Positions 8,443-19,185 of a DNA stretch of 64,000 nucleotides are shown piece by piece. How positions within the stretch are numbered: the stretch's first letter is position 1; every line of letters starts with the position of its first letter. The stretch is taken from the NCBI RefSeq assembly GCF_005871185.1, contig NZ_SWKN01000009.1:124001-188000 (forward strand), read 5' to 3'. The notes beneath the pieces were generated by a model that had not been told where the DNA came from, ran no database searches, and saw only the letters and a list, made by a program, of their open reading frames with translations. Source of the stretch: Limnobacter alexandrii. Its GTDB lineage: Bacteria; Pseudomonadota; Gammaproteobacteria; Burkholderiales; Burkholderiaceae_B. The translations under genes and the position numbers were made by a program.

Positions 8443-10278
8443 ATGTCTTTGTCATTTGATGACATGGGTCTTGCCGCGCCTTTGCTGCAAGCCCTCAATG
8501 CTTTAAACATTACTGCCCCTACACCCGTTCAAGCTGAAGTGGTACCACTCGGCAAAGAAGGCGGCGACCTTATGGTGTCCAGCCAAACCGGTAGCGGCAA
8601 AACTTTCGGCTTCCTGTTGCCCGTCATGCACCGCATGATGAGCGGCGAACAAAGCCCCATGGAAATGCTGGCTGGCCCTGAGTGCCTGGTGCTGTGCCCA
8701 ACCCGCGAACTGGCCCAACAGGTTAGCCAAGACGCGATCAACCTGGTGAAATTCACCAAGGGCGTTCGTGTAGCAACCGTTGTTGGCGGCATGCCTTACG
8801 GCAAGCAAATGGCCAGCCTGCGCGGTGCACGCATTGTTGTGGGCACACCAGGCCGTTTGCTCGACCTGGCCCAACAAGGCAAACTGAACCTGAGCACGGT
8901 AACCACCCTGATTGTTGACGAAGCGGATCGCATGCTTGACCTGGGCTTCTCTGAAGACCTGGAAGCCATCGACCAGTTGTGCGGCAACCGCATTCAAACC
9001 CTGATGTTCTCTGCCACATTTGCCAAGCGCATCATCGGCTTGGCTGAAAACATCATGAACAACCCCAAGCGCATTGAAATGGCGGCTCAAAATGAAGCCA
9101 ACACCGACATCGCCCAGAAACTGATGTGGGCTGACAACCGTGGCCACAAGCGCAAGCTTTTGAACCACTGGCTGGAGCACCCGGACATGGTTCAAGCTGT
9201 TGTATTTACAAGCACACAAATTGACGCTGAAAACCTGGCCCGCGATTTGGCTGACGAAGGCGTACGCGCCTGCGCCCTGCACGGTGGCATGCCACAAGTG
9301 GTGCGTAACCGTCGTTTGGCCAGTGTTCGCAAAGGCGACATCAAGGTATTGGTTGCAACCGACGTTGCTGCCCGTGGCCTGGATGTGCCCGCAATTTCAC
9401 ACGTCATTAACTACGGCATGCCCATGAAGTCGGAAGACTATGTGCACCGCATTGGCCGTACCGGCCGAGCTGGCCGCACTGGCGTGGCTGTAACTTTGGC
9501 CGAAGCCTGCGACATCATCAGTGTTCGCGGCATCGAGCGTTTCATCAATTCCCGTATTCCTGAAGAACAGGTTGAAGGCCTTGAGCCTCGCGGTAACTTC
9601 ACGCAGGCGCCACGCGGTGGCAAGCCAAGTGGTGGCCGTGGTCGTTCAGGTGGCGGTGGTTATGCTGGCAACGGCGGTGGCCGTTCAGAAGGTCGCAGCT
9701 TTGGCGGCGGTGAGCGCAAATCGTACGGTGACAAGCCTGCATTTGGCGAACGTAAATCGTATGGCGACAAGCCTGCCTTCGGCGAGCGCAAGTCCTATGG
9801 CGACCGCAAGCCTTTTGAAGCACGCGAAGAGCGCAGCTTTGGCGATCGCAAGCCATTCACTCAGGGAGAAGAGCGCAGCTTCGGCGACCGCAAACCTTTC
9901 GGTGACCGCAAACCTTATGGCGACAAGCCTTCATTCGGCGACCGCAAGCCCTTTGGCGAGCGTAAATCGTTTGGCGACAAGCCCTCATTCGGCGACCGCA
10001 AGCCCTTTGGCGAGCGTAAATCGTTTGGCGACAAGCCTTCATTCGGTGACCGCAAGCCGTCCGGTTTTTCTGGCAATTCCGATGCGCCCAAAAAATGGAA
10101 CCGCGACGCAGAACGCCCAAGCTTCCCGCGCTCTGAAGAGCGTGCTCGACCAGCCTTCCGCGCTGAGGGTGCTGCACCCTCAGGCCCAAAGCGTGAACAC
10201 GCGTCTGGTGCCCGCAAAGAAAACGCGGCACGCAATATGGGGGACCGTGGTGGCTTCAGCCGCCGCCGCGCTGGCTAA
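8443..10278 (+). CDS. rhlE: DEAD-box ATP-dependent RNA helicase, RhlE type
   Basis: 611 residues. The helicase core covers about residues 1-380: QTGSGKT (Walker A, near 47), PTREL, DEAD at 159-162, SAT in FSATFAK near 189, and HRIGRTGRAGRTG near 336. The C-terminus (about 385-611) is a basic, Gly/Arg-rich tail with tandem FGDRKPFGERKSFGDKP units, typical in character of RNA-binding tails of RhlE helicases in ribosome assembly and RNA decay, though repeat-rich here. ATG at 8443 starts the conserved MSLSFDDMGL; the upstream extension to 8326 is not conserved-looking. A strong terminator follows at 10321. Confidence 0.93.
   Translation: MSLSFDDMGLAAPLLQALNALNITAPTPVQAEVVPLGKEGGDLMVSSQTGSGKTFGFLLPVMHRMMSGEQSPMEMLAGPECLVLCPTRELAQQVSQDAINLVKFTKGVRVATVVGGMPYGKQMASLRGARIVVGTPGRLLDLAQQGKLNLSTVTTLIVDEADRMLDLGFSEDLEAIDQLCGNRIQTLMFSATFAKRIIGLAENIMNNPKRIEMAAQNEANTDIAQKLMWADNRGHKRKLLNHWLEHPDMVQAVVFTSTQIDAENLARDLADEGVRACALHGGMPQVVRNRRLASVRKGDIKVLVATDVAARGLDVPAISHVINYGMPMKSEDYVHRIGRTGRAGRTGVAVTLAEACDIISVRGIERFINSRIPEEQVEGLEPRGNFTQAPRGGKPSGGRGRSGGGGYAGNGGGRSEGRSFGGGERKSYGDKPAFGERKSYGDKPAFGERKSYGDRKPFEAREERSFGDRKPFTQGEERSFGDRKPFGDRKPYGDKPSFGDRKPFGERKSFGDKPSFGDRKPFGERKSFGDKPSFGDRKPSGFSGNSDAPKKWNRDAERPSFPRSEERARPAFRAEGAAPSGPKREHASGARKENAARNMGDRGGFSRRRAG
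9931..10038 (+). repeat. rhlE: 54-bp tandem repeat inside the rhlE tail
   Basis: Two nearly identical 54-base units lie at 9931-9984 and 9985-10038, each coding 18 residues of the form SFGDRKPFGERKSFGDKP. Degenerate versions of the same 6-8 residue module (FGERKSYGDKPA, FGDRKP) extend back to about 9710 and on to about 10060. Because the unit length is a multiple of three, copy number can change without a frameshift. Confidence 0.85.
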
Positions 10279-10320
10279 AGAAGCAGCGTAAAAGCACCAC
10301 GGGGGAAACCCCGAGAAAAA

Positions 10321-10354
10321 CCCTCAGCCGAAAGCCTGAGGGTTTTTTGTTTTT
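10321..10354 (+). terminator. Rho-independent terminator after rhlE
   Basis: CCCTCAG at 10321-10327 pairs with CTGAGGG at 10336-10342, followed by six T, a G and five more T. It lies 43 bases after the rhlE stop. A second G/C hairpin (GGGG-AAA-CCCC) sits just before it at about 10301-10312. Confidence 0.9.
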
Positions 10355-10403
10355 ATGCGACAATTTGAAGCTTGTTGACCAACCAAGCAGGAAACCTTCC
10401 ACA

Positions 10404-11792
10404 GTGTGGCCGAATTCTAAAAACAAGTGGCTGGCGCATAGCGCTCGACTCTCGCGTTTTATGGCAGACCGGGGCATGATTGTCTCCGTCATTTACGCTT
10501 TTTCCCTGCTGGTTGGCTTTCTCGCTGTTGGTTTTGCCTGGATGTCTGACTTTGCTGGCGAGTGGAACAAGGAACTGTTTGCCGAGCACATGTGGATTGC
10601 GCTACTGCTGCCACCCATCGTATTTCCAATCGCCTTGTGGCTGGTCAACACCGTTTTCTGGGGCGCTGGTGGCAGTGGCATTCCGCAAGCCATCAAGGTA
10701 ACCAAACACCCCAAGCCCAGACTGATGGAACGACTGTTGGGGCCGCGCGCCTTTTTGGGCAAACTTCTGATCACCCCATTTGTGATTGCAGCAGGTGCCG
10801 CCGCAGGGCGTGAAGGCCCAACGGTTCAAATTGGTGCGGCGCTGATGGCCTACGCCGGGCGTTTCCCCAACATTGCGAAGTTGTTTGACACCCGCTCACT
10901 GATTATTGCGGGCGGGGCTGCCGGGGTTGCTGCTGCTTTTAACACACCCTTGGGCGGTCTTATGTTCGCGTTTGAGGAACTGGGGCGGCGAAAAACCATG
11001 CGCCACACCTCAGCACTACTGATGGCGATTGTGCTGGCCGGTTTGGTCGCACTGATCCTGCAGGGCAATTATTCATATTTTGGTTATTCCAATGCCACCA
11101 TTGATTGGGGGCAGGAATGGCTGGTTATTTTCACACTGGCCATCCTCACGGGCATTGTGGGCGGCCTTTATGGACGCAGCATGCTTATTCTCGTGTCTAG
11201 CACCAGTTTTCTGGGTAGTTTGCGCAGCCGTTTCCCCTACCGGTTCGCAGCCGGTTGTGGTGTAGTGCTCTCGCTAATGGCCCTGGTATTTGGCGCCGAA
11301 GTATTTGGTGCGGGTTACGAAGAAACCAAAGCCGCACTGCAAGACAGCGAAGAACTGTCGCCCATGTTCTGGCTGACCAAAATGGTGGCCACCGTGGTGT
11401 CTTTTGCCAGCGGCATACCTGGCGGCGTATTCTCTCCAACCTTGTCCATCGGCGCTGGTTTTGGTCACTTCTTTGCGGGGCTCACCAACAGCGAAACCGC
11501 ACCTTTGATGCTGCTGGCCATGGTGGGTGTTTTGTCTGCTGTAACCCACTGTCCAATTACGGCATTCGTCATTGTGCTGGAAATGGTCGACAACCATGAT
11601 TTGGTCATGCCACTTATTTTTGTGTCGGCCATCTCAACCCAGGTTAGCAAACGTATTTTGCCTGCATCCATTTATCACTTGCTGGCCAACCAGATTAAGG
11701 TCAGCTTTACCCAGACTGAAGCGGCACCTACACCTGCGCCGCCAGCAGAAGCCAAGCCAGAAGAAGGCACCGGCATTGAAGACAAAAAATGA
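10404..11792 (+). CDS. ClC-family chloride channel/transporter
   Basis: About 462 residues, with ten or more membrane segments and no CBS domains, so of the short bacterial ClC type (Cl-/H+ exchanger or channel). Selectivity-filter motifs are GSGIPQ near residue 91, GREGP with the gating glutamate near residue 135, and GIPGGVFSPTLSIG near residue 337. The C-terminus is a short Pro/Ala/Glu tail. The frame is open from TTG 10347, but that lies inside the rhlE terminator, so a start at GTG 10404 (AGGA upstream) or ATG 10461 is more likely. A small secreted-protein gene follows after 11 bases. Confidence 0.88.
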   Translation: MWPNSKNKWLAHSARLSRFMADRGMIVSVIYAFSLLVGFLAVGFAWMSDFAGEWNKELFAEHMWIALLLPPIVFPIALWLVNTVFWGAGGSGIPQAIKVTKHPKPRLMERLLGPRAFLGKLLITPFVIAAGAAAGREGPTVQIGAALMAYAGRFPNIAKLFDTRSLIIAGGAAGVAAAFNTPLGGLMFAFEELGRRKTMRHTSALLMAIVLAGLVALILQGNYSYFGYSNATIDWGQEWLVIFTLAILTGIVGGLYGRSMLILVSSTSFLGSLRSRFPYRFAAGCGVVLSLMALVFGAEVFGAGYEETKAALQDSEELSPMFWLTKMVATVVSFASGIPGGVFSPTLSIGAGFGHFFAGLTNSETAPLMLLAMVGVLSAVTHCPITAFVIVLEMVDNHDLVMPLIFVSAISTQVSKRILPASIYHLLANQIKVSFTQTEAAPTPAPPAEAKPEEGTGIEDKK

Positions 11793-11803
11793 GCAGGCGG
11801 TAA

Positions 11804-12355
11804 ATGAGTCAGTGCTGTTCAGGGAAAGTCATTGGGCTGGTCGCAGTGGCTGCGCTTTGCATGATCAAGCCTGCGCGAGCGATTGACAATGTCGTGCAAA
11901 GACTAAGCAACCCGGAAATACACTGCGGCCATCAACCCACGCTTGATTTGTTCAACGGTGTGGTCAATGCACTGTCAGAATCTCAGAGCACTGCGGCCGC
12001 CTTGACACTTCGCCGGGAAGACAGGCGGCTGGAGTTGCTGATCCACTTCATGCCGGGGCAGCGCGAAATTCCGGACAACTGCCTGCCCAAGCTGAGAGCC
12101 CTGAATGAGGCCACCAAAACGGGGCGATCTGGCCCAATCCTGATTCGGTCCAGCACCCAAACCGGAGGAAGCGCTGAACTTGATCTCGCCATGGCCAGCC
12201 AAAGACTGGACTCGGTTCAGAACTACTTTCGGGAAAACCGCCTCGCCCGCAGGGCCTTTGTGCTGGAGTTGCACCCAGACACCTCAAACCCTCTGTTTGG
12301 CGATGCAGTCAGCCTGCCGAATATGGTGGAAATTTATTCCAGCCCGGCCAACTGA
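11804..12355 (+). CDS. Hypothetical secreted protein with weak OmpA-like C-terminus
   Basis: 183 residues with a signal peptide ending at KPARA (about residue 26), so probably periplasmic. The block ELDLAMASQRLDSVQNYF (about residues 124-143) resembles the NxxLSxxRAxxVxxYL helix of OmpA-like peptidoglycan-binding domains, but the Asp/Arg pair that binds diaminopimelate is not clearly present. No family assigned. It starts 11 bases after the ClC stop and is likely co-transcribed. Its 3' end overlaps the convergent response regulator by 22 bases. Confidence 0.65.
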   Translation: MSQCCSGKVIGLVAVAALCMIKPARAIDNVVQRLSNPEIHCGHQPTLDLFNGVVNALSESQSTAAALTLRREDRRLELLIHFMPGQREIPDNCLPKLRALNEATKTGRSGPILIRSSTQTGGSAELDLAMASQRLDSVQNYFRENRLARRAFVLELHPDTSNPLFGDAVSLPNMVEIYSSPAN

Positions 12356-13002
12356 TCAAAACCAAGGCGATCGCTCAGGCGGCTGAGCAAAGTTGCCAGT
12401 TCAGCGGCTGAGCGTACCTTGAGTTTGTCAAACACATTGGCACGGTGCACTTCAACCGTGCGCATGGAAATGTCCAACTCGGAGGCGATCACCTTGTTCA
12501 GCTTGCCTTTGGCCACCAGAAACATGACTTCTCGCTCTCTGGGAGACAAACGGTCAATTCGCTCTGACCATTGCTTCAGCACCTCGAGGTTGACCAGAAA
12601 CTCGCCTGATTTTTGAAGTGCCTGCTTGACACGTTCAATCAAGCGTTGATCGGTGGTTGGTTTTTCGTAAAAATCGAATGCGCCGTTTTTTACAGCTTCT
12701 ACAGCAGTAGAAATATCGCCGTGCCCGGTCAAGAAAATAACGGGCAATCGGTCGAGGCTATAACCGCTGCGTTTGAGCCATTCAAACACTTCGAGCCCCG
12801 ACATATCGGGCATGCGTAAATCAAGTAGCAAACAAAGCTCGGCATCACTGTTGACGTAGTCATCAAGCCTGGACTTGAAACTCTCGAAATTCGCAAACCC
12901 TTGCATCGGCAGGTCTACGGTTTCAAACATCCATTTCATGCCTTCGCGCAAATCGTCATCGTCATCGAGCAGCAAAACCTGCACTTTCTTAGTTGGCTCC
13001 AA
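12334..13002 (-). CDS. Two-component response regulator, NarL/FixJ type
   Basis: 222 residues. The receiver domain covers about 1-125, with the acidic cluster DDDDD at 13-17, the phospho-acceptor D61 in LLLDLRMPDMSG, T in FLTGHGD and the switch lysine in FYEKP. A LuxR-type helix-turn-helix follows at about 155-215 (LSPREREVMFLVAKG, TVEVHRANVFDKL). The frame has no ATG at the right place. TTG at 13002 has AAGGAGAG upstream inside the kinase gene and gives the N-terminus MEPTKKVQVLLLDDDDD. The gene overlaps the kinase 3' end by 14 bases, indicating translational coupling. Confidence 0.9.
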   Translation of the reverse strand: MEPTKKVQVLLLDDDDDLREGMKWMFETVDLPMQGFANFESFKSRLDDYVNSDAELCLLLDLRMPDMSGLEVFEWLKRSGYSLDRLPVIFLTGHGDISTAVEAVKNGAFDFYEKPTTDQRLIERVKQALQKSGEFLVNLEVLKQWSERIDRLSPREREVMFLVAKGKLNKVIASELDISMRTVEVHRANVFDKLKVRSAAELATLLSRLSDRLGFDQLAGLE

Positions 13003-14980
13003 CTGACTGCTCTCCTTCCATGGATTCTTTGACTGCCATCGGCAAGTCCATTGTAAAACAGGTACCACCAGTGGGCACAGCCTCGGCTTTCAGGCGGCCT
13101 CCGTGCGATTCCGCCACCGAGCGGCACAGGCTTAAACCCAAACCCAAGCCGTCGGGCTTTGTCGAGACCAGGGCCTCAAACATTTTCTCGGTGTTGTTCA
13201 AACTCAAACCCGGACCATCGTCGCGCACTGAAAACTCAAAAGAATTTTCAAGCTGGCGCGCACGTATCCATACATTGCGAATTCGTTGCGAGGCAGTAAA
13301 AGCTTCCGATGCATTTTTAACCAGATTGACAAGGGCTTGCTCCACCATGATTCGGTCGATATACAAGACAAAATCGGGCGCAGCAATGTCGAAGTGCAAA
13401 CGCACCTGGTGCAACATGGCTGTGGAATTCACCATGAATTGAATGGAATCGATCAGCTCGGCAACGCGAACATTCTCTCTCGTGGGTTTGCGTTTGCGCA
13501 CCAGGTTCTGAACCGACCCCACCACTCGTCCAGCACGTTGCGCCTGATCACGCAATTTTTCAAACAACTGGCCATACATTTCAAGACTGGCCCCCCGTTG
13601 GCTCAGGTTCATGCCAGCCTGTGCATACGACACCATGGTGGCCAGAGGCTGATTCAATTCATGGGCAATGTTGGAGGCCACCTCCCCCACCAAGGCAAAT
13701 CGTGATGCGGCTTGCAGTTTTTCACGCTGCTCGGCGATCAGCGATTCAGAACGCTTGCGGTCGGTAATATCGATCACTGAACTCATCCAGCCCGTGTGAA
13801 CGCCACGTACATCTTTCAGAGGTGCCTCGACAATCAACACATCGATCAGCTTGCCGTTTTTGTGCTGATAAATGGTTTCAAACCCTTCAGGTGGCGCATT
13901 GCCAGAAATCACATTGGCCACTAGCCTTTTGTACTCCTCGGCACTCTTGCTGGGCCAATAAGGCAGCGGCTGCGGAATGCCAATCAGCTCTTCAGGCTTG
14001 TAACCCACCATATTGCAAAATGCCGGGTTGACATACCGGATAAAACCTTGCAAGTCCCACACACGCAAACCCACCGCCATCGAGTCTTGCATGGACTGAC
14101 GAAACAGTTTCTCTTCCTCAAGGCGGGCCTCAATTTCGAGGCGGCGGCGAGAATCTCGCCACAACATGATGAAGCTCAACAACAACAGAAGCAGCAAGAA
14201 TGCGAGTGCACCGGTAATGCCGTAATTGAACAATCGGGGGCCTTCCTGAATGCTGTTGACCCTGAGTTGAAATTGCAGCCCACCAAGTTCCAGCGAAGTG
14301 GTGTGCATGTAAACGCCAGCACCGGGACTGGCTTTGACCAAACGCGACAAAATGGCACCGCTGGCATCCAGCAGCTCTACCTGGTTGTCTTGCGCAAACC
14401 ACCAAGGCAATTCTTTTTCCAGCATCAGGTCGAGGTCGATCAGGCCTGCTGTAACCGCCTCACCGCGCTGGCCCACGCTGACATTGGCCACATAGTGGCG
14501 TCCCTGAAACAAAAAGGGGCCCACCAAGCCATCCAGCCGGGATTCGTAGCGTTGGGAAACCGCCGGCAAGACCAGTTGACGCACCGCCTCCAGATCAAAC
14601 TCATCAAAATTGCCTTCAAGTTTTACAATTGGCTCCAGTTCAGGCCCGCGGAACACGGCCACCAGTTCACCAGAACTGCGGCTCAGTTGATTCAGGCTGG
14701 CAGCAAGGCGGGCCGAGGGATATATCAGCGAGTCGTTGGTCAGTGCCTGCAGCGAGTTGATCAAACCGCCCACCTGAAACTGGATGTTCTGTCGGGCCCA
14801 AAGTGCGTCTGCGATCAGTTTTGCCTGGTTTTGATCACGCTCATCTTGCTGGGCGTAGTAAACTGCGGCCACCAACAAAGCCATCAGCAAGGAAAAGACA
14901 AGCACAGGCATGCCGAACCTCATGGCTTGGCGACGCTTGATCTTCTTTAAGTTGGGCTCGTAAGGGGCGAACAGTTGCAT
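12989..14980 (-). CDS. Membrane sensor histidine kinase with PAS domain
   Basis: 663 residues. TM1 lies at about 22-44, a periplasmic sensing region at about 45-250, TM2 at about 251-274, a PAS domain at about 295-410 and a HisKA helix with H440 in NIAHELNQPLA. The ATPase domain has the N-box LVNLVKNASEA, RDDGPGLS and GLGLGLSL. The layout resembles the DctB/DctS and TodS-like kinases that sense carboxylates or aromatic compounds. It is transcribed divergently from a TRAP solute-binding protein gene, which suggests, but does not show, that the two sense or handle the same ligand. Confidence 0.92.
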   Translation of the reverse strand: MQLFAPYEPNLKKIKRRQAMRFGMPVLVFSLLMALLVAAVYYAQQDERDQNQAKLIADALWARQNIQFQVGGLINSLQALTNDSLIYPSARLAASLNQLSRSSGELVAVFRGPELEPIVKLEGNFDEFDLEAVRQLVLPAVSQRYESRLDGLVGPFLFQGRHYVANVSVGQRGEAVTAGLIDLDLMLEKELPWWFAQDNQVELLDASGAILSRLVKASPGAGVYMHTTSLELGGLQFQLRVNSIQEGPRLFNYGITGALAFLLLLLLLSFIMLWRDSRRRLEIEARLEEEKLFRQSMQDSMAVGLRVWDLQGFIRYVNPAFCNMVGYKPEELIGIPQPLPYWPSKSAEEYKRLVANVISGNAPPEGFETIYQHKNGKLIDVLIVEAPLKDVRGVHTGWMSSVIDITDRKRSESLIAEQREKLQAASRFALVGEVASNIAHELNQPLATMVSYAQAGMNLSQRGASLEMYGQLFEKLRDQAQRAGRVVGSVQNLVRKRKPTRENVRVAELIDSIQFMVNSTAMLHQVRLHFDIAAPDFVLYIDRIMVEQALVNLVKNASEAFTASQRIRNVWIRARQLENSFEFSVRDDGPGLSLNNTEKMFEALVSTKPDGLGLGLSLCRSVAESHGGRLKAEAVPTGGTCFTMDLPMAVKESMEGEQSVGAN

Positions 14981-15093
14981 GGCTGGATAGTGCCACGAAA
15001 TGGCAAAAAGATTTCAGAGTATGTGGAAACCCACAATGGTGAGGACTGTCCTACTCTGGAATTTTCAAAGAACACCTAAACGCAAGCCACACT

Positions 15094-16107
15094 ATGAAAT
15101 ATTTGTCAGCTCTCGGACTTTTGCTCGGACTTCACGGGGTTGCCTTGGCACCGGCCAGCGCTGCGCCGCCAATCCTGATCAAGTTCAGCCATGTGGTCGA
15201 CGAGAATACCCCCAAAGGAATAGCCGCACTGGAATTCAAAAGGCTGGTGGAGGAGCGAACCCGGGGACGGGTGAAGGTGGAGGTTTACCCCAATTCATCC
15301 TTGTACAAAGACCGCGAAGAACTTGAAGCACTTCAATTGGGAGCTGTGCAAATGCTGGCACCTTCACTGGCCAAATTCGGGCAGTTGGGCATGCGCGATT
15401 TCGAAGTGTTCGACCTTCCTTACATTTTCCCAAACCGGGAAGTGCTGAAAGCTGTAACACAGGGCGAGATTGGTCGACAGCTTCTGGCCCAGCTTGAAGA
15501 CCGTGGCATTTTGGGGCTCGCCTACTGGGACAACGGTTTCAAGGTAATGAGTGCCAACACCCCCCTACGCCTGCCAGCTGACCTGAAGGGCAAGCGCATG
15601 CGCATTCAGCCATCACGCGTGCTTGAAGCTCAAATGGAAGCACTGGGTGCTACCCCCATCCCGCTGGCATTTTCAGATGTACACACCGCACTGGAGACCG
15701 GCCTGGTCGATGGCACTGAAAACCCGCCCTCCAATTTGTACTCCAAAAAAATGCATGAAGTTCAGAAATACGTTGCAGTGACCAATCATGGCTACCTGGG
15801 CTATGCGGTGATTGTGAACCGAAAGTTTTGGAACAGCCTTCCGGCTGACATTCGTGCCACGCTCGAAAGAAGCATTGTCGACGCAACCCGCAAGAACGAT
15901 GACGAGGCAGAAAAACTGAACACACAAGCCCTGAACAAGGTCAAGGAATCGAAAAACACGAAGGTCGCGATATTGACTGCAGCAGAAGTCGAATTGTGGC
16001 GCAAGGCGCTGGAACCTGTGCACCGCCGCATGGAAAGCCGGATCAGCAAAGAATTGATCAGCAGCATCCGAAAAGCGGCTGCAGTTCAGGCCGCTGCTGC
16101 CCCCTGA
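15094..16107 (+). CDS. TRAP transporter solute-binding protein, DctP type (orphan)
   Basis: 337 residues with a signal peptide cleaved near PASAA (residue 24), so periplasmic. DctP family signatures are FSHVV...NTPKG at the mature N-terminus, the long helix ELEALQLGAVQML, the arginine-bearing strand KGKRMRIQPSRV that binds the ligand carboxylate, and VDGTENPPSNLY. Such proteins deliver dicarboxylates or other organic acids to a DctQ-DctM membrane pair. No dctQ or dctM lies next to it; the following gene points the other way. It may serve a permease elsewhere or act with the divergent sensor kinase as a ligand-presenting protein. Confidence 0.9.
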   Translation: MKYLSALGLLLGLHGVALAPASAAPPILIKFSHVVDENTPKGIAALEFKRLVEERTRGRVKVEVYPNSSLYKDREELEALQLGAVQMLAPSLAKFGQLGMRDFEVFDLPYIFPNREVLKAVTQGEIGRQLLAQLEDRGILGLAYWDNGFKVMSANTPLRLPADLKGKRMRIQPSRVLEAQMEALGATPIPLAFSDVHTALETGLVDGTENPPSNLYSKKMHEVQKYVAVTNHGYLGYAVIVNRKFWNSLPADIRATLERSIVDATRKNDDEAEKLNTQALNKVKESKNTKVAILTAAEVELWRKALEPVHRRMESRISKELISSIRKAAAVQAAAAP

Positions 16108-16122
16108 CGCTGTCGCGTTGAT

Positions 16123-16980
16123 TTAAAGCTCAGCGCCACCCAGTTTCTGTCGCGCCACTTCAAGAAACTGCTCGGGTTCAGGCCGAACCCGATAATTCGA
16201 AGTTTGGTCTGAATACACGATCCGCCCGTGTTTGTTCACCATCAATACCGTGGGTAGCGCGGTGTCTTCACCATGCCCCAGCCATTTCAGTCCAAAAGGC
16301 ACACCGTTTTCATGCAACAGCTTTAATTTTTTGCTGGCTTTGAAATCGGTGTCCACAAGAAAAGTCATGGGCACCTTGAATCGTTTGGCCAATTCCTGGG
16401 TTTTTGCCTCGGGCTGTGGACTGATCAATGCCACCTTAACCCCAAGACGGTCCAGATCAATATAACGGCCAGCCACTTCGCGAATCTGGGTCATGCACAA
16501 AGGGCACCAATTTCCCCTGTAAAAAATGAGCAACCAGGCCGAGCCCTTGAATTGCTCGCTGGAAAAAGTTTCGCCTTCTACCGTTTTCAGCTGAAACACT
16601 GGCAATTTTTCGCCCTCGGCCAACTCTGGATTGCGACGATCACCCAAATTGGAATACCAAAAAATATAGGCGATGCTGCCGAAGAAAATCAGATTACCCA
16701 AGACAAGCGGCCACGGATCTGATTCCATCGCGGGGTCGGTGAGCACCAGGGCAATACCCATCAGGTTGCTTGCCATCAGAAAATGAAGATTGCGCGAGGT
16801 TCTAGCCCGGCGTCCCATGAACATCCAGACAAACAGATAAAAGTTCGGCAGGGCCAACAAGAACACGCCAACCCATCCGGGTCCCAAGGGACTGTGCCAA
16901 CTCATGGTCGCCACATGAAGCAAACTGAGATTGATCAGGACGAGAAACAGGACAATGAAAACCGACTTTGCTTTGTTCAT
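16123..16980 (-). CDS. Membrane-anchored peroxiredoxin/thioredoxin-fold protein
   Basis: 285 residues. The N-terminal half holds about four membrane segments (residues 7-25, 36-56, 66-82, 92-110). The C-terminal half (about 117-285) is an AhpC/TSA-Redoxin domain with the active site RGNWCPLC (C159, C162), a CxxC rather than the single peroxidatic Cys of classical peroxiredoxins. It is probably a thiol-disulfide reductase or peroxidase on the membrane face; which side the domain faces depends on the exact helix count. Convergent with dctP. The combination of a four-helix anchor and this domain is unusual. Confidence 0.8.
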   Translation of the reverse strand: MNKAKSVFIVLFLVLINLSLLHVATMSWHSPLGPGWVGVFLLALPNFYLFVWMFMGRRARTSRNLHFLMASNLMGIALVLTDPAMESDPWPLVLGNLIFFGSIAYIFWYSNLGDRRNPELAEGEKLPVFQLKTVEGETFSSEQFKGSAWLLIFYRGNWCPLCMTQIREVAGRYIDLDRLGVKVALISPQPEAKTQELAKRFKVPMTFLVDTDFKASKKLKLLHENGVPFGLKWLGHGEDTALPTVLMVNKHGRIVYSDQTSNYRVRPEPEQFLEVARQKLGGAEL

Positions 16981-17066
16981 TCTGTAGGGAAGGGATTGAA
17001 TCGACCCTTAGTGTAAACAAAAGTGACTGACACCCTGCTTGCAAGCAACTTTTTTTCACCCTGCCC

Positions 17067-17094
17067 CTTGAAATACCTTCACCCCACCCCTATT
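17067..17094 (+). promoter_or_regulatory. Sigma-32-like heat-shock promoter of groESL
   Basis: CTTGAAA at 17067-17073 and CCCCTATT at 17087-17094 are separated by 13 bases, matching the RpoH promoter pattern closely. It lies immediately upstream of the CIRCE element. Confidence 0.75.
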
Positions 17095-17095
17095 A

Positions 17096-17122
17096 TTAGC
17101 ACTCGATGACGTTGAGTGCTAA
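17096..17122 (+). promoter_or_regulatory. CIRCE operator (HrcA binding site)
   Basis: A perfect inverted repeat TTAGCACTC-N9-GAGTGCTAA, identical to the consensus CIRCE. It lies 62 bases before groES, where HrcA repressor would block the promoter. Together with the sigma-32-like promoter it indicates dual heat-shock control. Confidence 0.97.
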
Positions 17123-17184
17123 CAACACATCCGTCAGTTTCTCTAAGCAATTCTTTTTAAAAGACAAATTTAGGAGTGGTATCC

Positions 17185-19151
<1,967 letters not shown>

Positions 19152-19185
19152 TTGCCACTGCCAAGCACACTGCTGCTTGCAAACG

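Noticed and set aside
9521-10291. Long alternative frames on both strands over the rhlE tail
   Set aside because: The 54-bp repeat stays open in several frames because its unit is divisible by three; the DEAD-box frame is the conserved one.
10347-10403. Start of the ClC gene at TTG 10347
   Set aside because: That codon lies within the T-tract of the rhlE terminator, so it cannot be a normal start for a separate transcript.
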